Shown in pieces: positions 7,175 through 11,192 of a stretch of 11,192 nucleotides of DNA (position 1 is its first letter; each line of letters starts with the position of its first letter). This DNA is from Firmicutes bacterium CAG:631 (GTDB taxonomy: Bacteria; Bacillota_I; Bacilli_A; RFN20; CAG-631). The stretch covers positions 111,413 to 122,604 of the forward strand of contig HF998023.1 in assembly GCA_000433015.1 (NCBI GenBank), in the 5' to 3' direction. Both the position numbers and the translations under genes were made by a program. The notes under the pieces are model-generated. The model saw only the letters and a program-made list of their open reading frames with translations, did no database searches and was not told where the DNA came from.

Positions 7175-7860
7175 TTGATTTTACGAGAGCGCATCTTAGG
7201 AGGCAAAGGCGCAAACCTTGCGGAAAGACTCAATTCGTGTATGCCTGGAAACTGGTCCTCACCGACAAGCCCCCCTGTGGGCAATCGGGATGACATCTCG
7301 CTCCGTGAGAAGGTCAAGGAGATTCTGCGAGACATAAATGATGGGATCGACACCATCGGCAAGAAGATGACGGTCTGACAGTTCTATGCCCGACAGAACA
7401 GCCATCGAAAGAATGTCAAGCGTAGCACCGAGAAGGGTCGGGAATACCTGATGTCTGTTTTGAAAAGCGACCCCCTGGGCTCTCGAAGCATTGACACGGT
7501 GAAGTTCTCGGACGCCAAGGAATGAGCCATCAGGATGAGCGAGAAGAGCTACGCCTACAAGACCATCAACAACTGGAAACGATCTTTGAAAGCGGCCTTC
7601 CTAAAACGGCGTCCTGCTACGGAGCATGTTCCAGGGGCTTGTCAGGAAGTACAACAAACACCACAAGTCTGATGAGGCCCTGCCGAACATCACGCCCATA
7701 CCATGCGGCACACTTTCTGCACTCGGCTTGCCTAGGTTGGAATGAACCCTAAAGATCTGCAATACATCATGGGACATTCCAACATTATCATACGCTGAAC
7801 TATTACGCTCATGCGGATTACGCCTTTGCAAAGGCGGCGATGGGCAGGCTGGCGGCTTAG
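7175..7860 (+). pseudogene. int: Decayed Tn916-type tyrosine recombinase (integrase)
   Basis: Pieces of a Tn916 Int-like protein appear in order but in several frames. They are KTQFVYAWKLVLTDKP (from 7225); after one extra C in the run near 7270-7275, ISLREKVKEILRDINDGID; after a TGA (7376-7378), QFYARQN through SIDTVKFSDAKE; and after a second TGA (7523-7525) in a Trp position, AIRMSEKSYAYKTINNWK. About 175 codons of the catalytic core are then missing. The C-terminus resumes near 7626 with MFQGLVRKYNK, shifts frame to HTMRHTFCTRLA, has a TAG (7733-7735), continues MNPKDLQYIMGHSN, and shifts again to LNYYAHADYAFAKAAMGRL before TAG 7858-7860. The His-x-x-Arg and the Tyr of the active site survive in the wrong frames, while the first catalytic Arg region is deleted. 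It is certainly inactive. Its GC-richer composition shows origin from a higher-GC relative. Confidence 0.88.
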
Positions 7861-7889
7861 TAGAAAGGCCGGTTTTCTACTACGTTTTT
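7858..7889 (+). terminator. Rho-independent terminator after integrase relic
   Basis: TAGTAGAAA (7858-7866) pairs perfectly with TTTCTACTA (7874-7882), with a short GC-rich loop, followed by CGTTTTT. The stem begins within the integrase stop codon. Confidence 0.65.
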
Positions 7890-7900
7890 ACTACTTTTGA
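7886..7900 (+). repeat. 15-bp imperfect direct repeat, right copy
   Basis: TTTTACTACTTTTGA overlaps the T-tract of the integrase terminator and matches the left copy at 5872-5886 except at one base. The distance between copies, 2014 bases, is close to but not the same as the inferred element length. Confidence 0.4.
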
Positions 7901-7956
7901 CTGCTAAATGAGAACCAGATATGCTATGATATGCGGGGGGTATCTTTCGAAACGCA

Positions 7957-8014
7957 AAATGTCGAAAATGCTTGATATGGCAAGCAATTCCGACATTTGC
8001 AAAGTGGTGCCAAG
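7957..8014. repeat. Right end of element: AAATGTCG inverted pair and terminal repeat
   Basis: AAATGTCGAAA (7957-7967) faces CGACATTT (7991-7998) across about 23 bases, forming an inverted pair. The outer arm continues to GTGCCAAG (8007-8014), the complement of the left-end CTTGACAC with one mismatch. Beyond 8014 the sequence turns AT-rich and coding, which is why I place the right boundary here. Confidence 0.5.
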
Positions 8015-8957
8015 ATAATCAGAAAATCGATAAAACTTTAAGTACAAAAAATATTAATCTAGAAAACATAATGATTTCTCTAAAAGAAATGTGGACAAAT
8101 ACATATTATGACAAGAGTATAAATTCTCTACAATCATATGAATTTTGTCAGATTATTAAAAATGAAGAGATTAAAGAATATAACAATCTTTTTATAACTT
8201 CACCATTAACAATTGCAATAAATTGTTTTCCTACTAATGAAAATTTACTAATTGATATGATGTCTTCCATATCAAAAAATGTTTTTTCTATTCATGCATC
8301 TAATTATAACATTTCGCAAAATTATCCCTCGTTAATATCATATGAAAATTTTGCAGAAGACCACGAAATAGGGAAATGCTTTTAAAATAAAATAGAAGAC
8401 ATAGTAACAAGAAAGGCTATAAATTCCTTAATGTTTTTGATAAACACATTTATGCAAAAGAAATTCTTGATCAATATAATTTTAAAACAAGTTTATACGT
8501 TAGTCTCTTTAATAATTGGTTAGAATTGTATACTGATATAAAAGAAAACCTGCCAGAGTTCAACTTGTTAGACATAAATGACAATAAAGTTTTACTAGGA
8601 CATGTTACACAATTGTTTCCAATATTAGAAATAAAAATTAGAAAATTAGGTTCATATTTTGGCATAGCACATTTTAAAGAAAATGAACAAGAATTTTTAC
8701 AATCTAAAGATCCTAGTAATGTTTTAATCAAACTTATATTGCAATACTATGAGGGCACATCAGAATTTATAGGTGTAGGCGATTTGTTTTTTGTTTATTA
8801 TACTTTATACAATAGCAATTCATTAAATATAAGAAATGAATGTGTGCATGGAAACAATTATCAGTTAGACAACAATTTACTATATGCATATAAAATAACA
8901 TTACTTTGTTTTAAATTAATATTAAATAGAATTCAAAAAATTGAGGAACATATATAA
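8014..8957 (+). pseudogene. HEPN-family (DUF4209-like) protein, 3' half, with stop and frameshift
   Basis: Coding runs from DNQKIDKTLST to EIGKCF, hits TAA at 8383-8385, continues open as NKIEDIVTRK, then shifts by one base (best placed in the A/G run near 8411-8415) to GYKFLNVFDKHIYAKEILDQ and on to TAA at 8957. The C-terminal part is DUF4209-like: LFPILEIKIRKLGSYFG, then FVYYTLYNSNSLNIRNECVHG. RNECVH (Arg codon 8832-8834, His codon 8847-8849) is the Rx4H motif of HEPN ribonucleases. In this fold the motif forms a metal-independent RNase site used in abortive infection and toxin systems. The element supplies only a TTG (7972) without Shine-Dalgarno, so no independent start is credible, supporting a split gene. 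The active-site region itself is undamaged and the breaks all lie upstream. The family call is from memory of the C-terminal pattern. Confidence 0.68.
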
Positions 8958-8965
8958 TTATTTTT

Positions 8966-9287
8966 TTATAAAGAAACTTTAGAATATATCTTCTTTCTTT
9001 TGCTTAAAAAAATTTCTCAAATTGTTTTAAATTTATCTTCAATAGTTGCATACATGACCACCGAAGGGTTGTCATAAAATTTTTCTAATCTAAGGAACAT
9101 ATACCATAAAATCAATATTAATAAAATACTAAGAACAATATTAAAATATAAAAGATAAATTTTTAAAATTTTCTTATCCAAAAATATTATTTAAAATAAT
9201 TTTTAGTGCTATTTTTTTCATATCCCCATCATTTTTTAATTACAATTTAAAAATATACTCCGTCTTAATTGAATATGTAGTTGACAT
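8966..9287 (-). pseudogene. Possible decayed small membrane protein gene
   Basis: Starting at ATG 9287, with AGAGG (9299-9295) eight bases upstream, the frame reads MSTTYSIKTEYIFKL, a TAA, then LKNDGDMKKIALKIILNN. A one-base shift near 9175-9185 leads to LDKKILKIYLLYFN, a hydrophobic stretch IVLSILLILILWYMFL, a polar tail ending KFKTI, a TGA (9017-9019), and EIFLSKRKKIYSKVSL to TAA (8966-8968). The hydrophobic run of about 16-20 residues followed by basic residues looks like one membrane span. The longest unbroken piece (9181-9017, 54 codons) would need a TTG start with no ribosome site. AT-rich DNA readily gives hydrophobic frames by chance, so this is tentative. No family is recognised. Confidence 0.3.
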
Positions 9288-9308
9288 AAAAGAGCCTCTG
9301 TTTATAAT
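9281..9308 (+). promoter_or_regulatory. Perfect -35/-10 hexamers on the plus strand, antisense-facing
   Basis: TTGACA (9281-9286), a 16-base spacer and TATAAT (9303-9308). A transcript would start near 9315 and run into the 3' end of the nucleotidyltransferase gene antisense. No plus-strand gene with a ribosome site follows. The hexamers may be functional (antisense or small RNA) or accidental in AT-rich DNA. Confidence 0.35.
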
Positions 9309-9434
9309 TTTTTATAATATTCTTTTACAATTTGATATAGATTGCTTAGCACATTTTTAATATAATTCAAAACTATATCTGCGTATCAACAACAGTAATC
9401 AAATGCTAAAATACCTAAACTTTATTTTAAAAAG

Positions 9435-10076
9435 TTAATCTTTGAAATATTTATTATAAATTTCATTTATAATCTCTGCTCTTAAAGAACGTGATTTTTT
9501 ATTTGGGTCATCATTATTGTTTTTCTTTTTTAAATAACCATTTAGCACTTCGTTCCAACATCCATTATTTTTTAAGGCCTCTATTTTTTTAGAAAGATCA
9601 TAATATCTTTTAGGTTGATATTCCCAAGAATAGTAATTTTGCTCCTTGTTAAACCTAATGTATTGTTCTGAGCCATCATTGTTCTTGTAAACTATTGCAA
9701 AATCACAACTATGTAAAATTCTCGAATTTTCTTTATCTTTTACTTTTATTGTGAAAACTCTAGTGCTATCCTCGCAGTTACTATAACTATAATTGTGCTG
9801 TCTTAGAACTTTATTAAACGCGTTCATTAAGATATGTTTAATTGTTTTGGCGTCATATTTTTCTTCTTCATCATTAACTTGAATATCCACATCAAAGTCA
9901 TACCCAATATTGGATGAAAAATCACATGTAACCATATTTAAAGTATCGCTTCCAACAAAATCGAACCTAAAAGTAAAATCATCTCTTATTTCATCTTGGA
10001 CTAAATTAATTATTTTTATCAACTCTTTTTTTGTTTCTTTTCTTTGATTTTTAGAAACATATTCAAAATGATACAT
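9435..10076 (-). CDS. Nucleotidyltransferase-fold protein (pol-beta superfamily, stand-alone)
   Basis: A complete 213-residue protein starting at ATG 10076, with GGAGGTG seven bases upstream. The pattern fits the nucleotidyltransferase catalytic site: FVGSDTLN (about 40-47) supplies the Gly-Ser turn, YDFDVDI (59-65) the paired acidic residues, and SCDFAIVY (123-130) the third Asp on a following strand. Such enzymes transfer nucleotides to proteins, RNA or small molecules, or make signal nucleotides. The short length, with no C-terminal helical domain typical of full CD-NTases, argues for a minimal transferase. The Lys/Asn-rich C-terminus (KKKNNNDDPNKKSRSLRAEI) is basic and could bind nucleic acid. 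It lies between a broken DUF2971 gene and a decayed membrane frame on the same strand, with gaps of about 150 bases. The exact family is not recognised and toxin, modifying or signalling roles remain open. Confidence 0.6.
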   Translation of the reverse strand: MYHFEYVSKNQRKETKKELIKIINLVQDEIRDDFTFRFDFVGSDTLNMVTCDFSSNIGYDFDVDIQVNDEEEKYDAKTIKHILMNAFNKVLRQHNYSYSNCEDSTRVFTIKVKDKENSRILHSCDFAIVYKNNDGSEQYIRFNKEQNYYSWEYQPKRYYDLSKKIEALKNNGCWNEVLNGYLKKKNNNDDPNKKSRSLRAEIINEIYNKYFKD

Positions 10077-10116
10077 ATAAACACCTCCATTGTGTTCCCA
10101 TTTAGTGAATCTCTAG

Positions 10117-10122
10117 ATTATA
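10117..10122 (-). promoter_or_regulatory. Candidate -10 for the nucleotidyltransferase gene
   Basis: Minus-strand TATAAT lies about 40 bases upstream of the ATG at 10076, a suitable distance. The bases 17 upstream (AATTTA) are a poor -35, so the assignment rests on the -10 and position only. Confidence 0.35.
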
Positions 10123-10227
10123 TAGTTTACTATTAAAACTAAATTTAATCAAGTTATAAAAATCATTATTTATGAACTGTAATGACTGAAAATCTTTTAA
10201 AAAATAAGGGATTGTCATAAAAATTTT

Positions 10228-11192
10228 TTAATTTCCTATAAAAATTCTATAATTCAATTTATCATATTCATCTATATAGCATTCTAAAATATTTTCTATT
10301 CCGGCGGACTTAGCAACAGTGTAAACTAAATTTTTATCATCTTTAGACATATTTAAGCCTAATATAATACCCCATGGCCTCCATTTAATTGATATCGGTT
10401 TGTTATACCAGATTGGAGATCATTCGCCATTCTTGATCATACATATGACATTTCTTCTTTATTAAAGTAATTTTTTCTTTTTCCCATGACATTTTAGGAA
10501 ATAATTTAAAAATCTTATCATCTACTATATCATTTTTTGAAACATACTCTTTTAGGACGACAAAAGTTGTAAACCATTTTGCATATTCTGTGGCATCATA
10601 TGATTTGTTCGAATAATAAACAGGGTATAGTGGATGAGAAAAATGATTAAATGAACAATTATTGAATTTTTCTTCTTTTCCACATAAATAATTTTCTTTA
10701 TTTTCTAAATCATATATAAGTGCAAATCCTTTATGTTGATTTGCATATTTTATCCACAAGGTTTCATTTAATCCATTTTCAGAAAAACAAGCAGATAAAG
10801 TATAGCTTCTCAATATATTTCTAATATCGCCCCTAATCAAAGAGATGATTTGGGAATGAAAACTTTTTATATCAAAAGAATTGATTTTTTTAGAAATTTC
10901 ATTTTTATTAAATTCCATACCTAATTGCTTACATATGAATTCAAGATTTGAAAGAAAATTTTCTTGTTTAAAAATATCATCTATACTTTCAAACAACTTC
11001 TTTTGATTTATTTTTAAAAAAGTATCAAATGGGTCATCATAGTAATTTGAAGTTGAAAATTTTAATTTATTATTTTTTATATCTGCAAGACTATCAATTG
11101 TTAAACTTTTATACCTAAATAGATATTTAGGATATTTAATTATGTTTTCTGAAAGATTTTCATTATCTTTTAAAGAACACAATGTATCCCCA
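10228..11192 (-). pseudogene. DUF2971 protein, frameshifted near its C-terminus; start at or beyond window edge
   Basis: The main frame (11182 to 10403, 259 codons) reads KYLFRYKSLT, then YYDDPFDTFL, CFSENGLNETLWIKYANQHK, GFALIYD and finally DQEWRMISNLV before TAA (10405-10403). These are the landmark segments of DUF2971 in order. The normal C-terminus is present in the adjacent frame: NKPISIKWRPWGIILGL, then SKDDKNLVYTVAKSAGIENI to TAA at 10230-10228. Removing one base near 10406-10409 fuses the frames to a protein of about 318 residues with the expected IxxGxxxS-like end. TTG at 11182 is the first possible start, but the frame stays open to the window edge, so the true start may lie outside. 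DUF2971 proteins have no established biochemical function and are common near defence and mobile genes. The shift is either a real mutation or an assembly indel; the domain core is otherwise intact. Confidence 0.75.

Larger units (their letters stand above)
5892..8013. mobile_element. Small Tn916-type element relic carrying a protease, inserted in HEPN gene
   Basis: A roughly 2.1-kb insertion separates two coding halves. Its ends and integrase block are visibly GC-richer than the flanks. The left end (5893-5926) has CTTGACAC, CCAC and AAATGTCGAAAT. The reverse complement of the right end (8014-7987) has CTTGGCAC, CCAC and AAATGTCGGAAT, with different gap lengths, giving imperfect inverted termini of the kind seen in Tn916-family elements. 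Contents from left: non-coding GC-rich end with hairpin, protease on the minus strand, truncated Tn916-type integrase on the plus strand with its 3' end toward the right terminus, and integrase terminator. No excisionase, relaxase or conjugation genes remain, so it is immobile unless helped in trans. Exact boundaries are inferred from the composition change, the inverted motifs and the in-frame rejoining; the right edge could lie anywhere from about 7968 to 8014. Confidence 0.72.

Noticed and set aside
7141..7831. Several open frames on both strands within the integrase relic (for example 7362-7141 minus, 7522-7752 plus, 7831-7601 minus)
   Set aside because: They are wrong-frame shadows of the decayed integrase; only the segments matching Tn916-type Int in order were kept.
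7921..7960. Possible transfer origin (GC-run GCGGGGGGTATCTTTCG) at the right end of the element
   Set aside because: No recognised nic consensus or adjacent relaxase; calling it oriT would be a guess.
8471..8731. 86-codon minus-strand open frame
   Set aside because: Antisense shadow of the HEPN 3' half, whose DUF4209-like and Rx4H motifs are on the plus strand.
2446..9352. 10-bp word CTTAGCACAT at about 2446-2455 and again near 9343-9352
   Set aside because: Too short to be meaningful between two AT-rich spacers; no flanking similarity.
10102..10218. 38-codon minus-strand frame starting MTIPYFLKDF upstream of the nucleotidyltransferase
   Set aside because: No Shine-Dalgarno, overlaps the likely promoter -10, and lies in AT-rich DNA where such frames arise by chance. 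It is in frame with the DUF2971 tail after its stop, so a lost C-terminal extension is possible but unsupported.
1..11192. CRISPR array, tRNA or rRNA genes
   Set aside because: No regularly spaced repeats and no cloverleaf or rRNA signature noticed on either strand by eye.

Overview
The window is very AT-rich DNA broken by two blocks of clearly higher GC (about 5892-6190 and 7165-7950). Intact genes use TGG for Trp and end in TAA, Shine-Dalgarno sites are strong (AGGAGG, GGAGGTG, GAGAGGAG) and promoters are sigma-A-like. This suggests a low-GC member of the Bacillota using the standard code; a gut lineage is a guess from the Tn916-like integrase relic. The gene content is that of an accessory or defence region, much of it decayed.

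Region by region. (1) 1-2353, minus strand: an intact DNA methyltransferase overlaps by 8 nt a MutL/MORC-like GHKL ATPase that runs off the left edge. This pair matches the start of MutL-homologue restriction-modification or defence operons (Mza-like), whose remaining genes would lie left of base 1. (2) 2609-4483, minus: an intact PD-(D/E)XK nuclease plus DUF2075-type helicase with its own promoter. (3) 4683-5891 and 8014-8957, plus: two halves of what appears to be one long HEPN-family (DUF4209-like) gene, divergent from the helicase. It is broken by a TGA, a TAG, a roughly 2.1-kb insertion, a TAA and a frameshift. (4) 5892-8013: the insertion, a small mobile-element relic. It has imperfect inverted ends, a GC-richer left end with a hairpin, an intact AT-rich trypsin-like protease gene (minus) with a near-consensus promoter, and a decayed Tn916-type tyrosine integrase (plus). 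(5) 8958-11192, minus: a decayed small membrane-protein reading frame, an intact nucleotidyltransferase-fold protein, and a DUF2971 gene whose last 58 or so codons lie in another frame.

Working together (inference): methyltransferase and GHKL ATPase should act as self/non-self DNA components of one system. The nuclease-helicase and the HEPN protein look like independent defence genes. The protease is cargo of the element that inactivated the HEPN gene, so one candidate defence gene arrived by destroying another. Methyltransferase, GHKL (as far as visible), helicase, protease and nucleotidyltransferase are intact; the rest is decaying, or, less likely, carries assembly errors.
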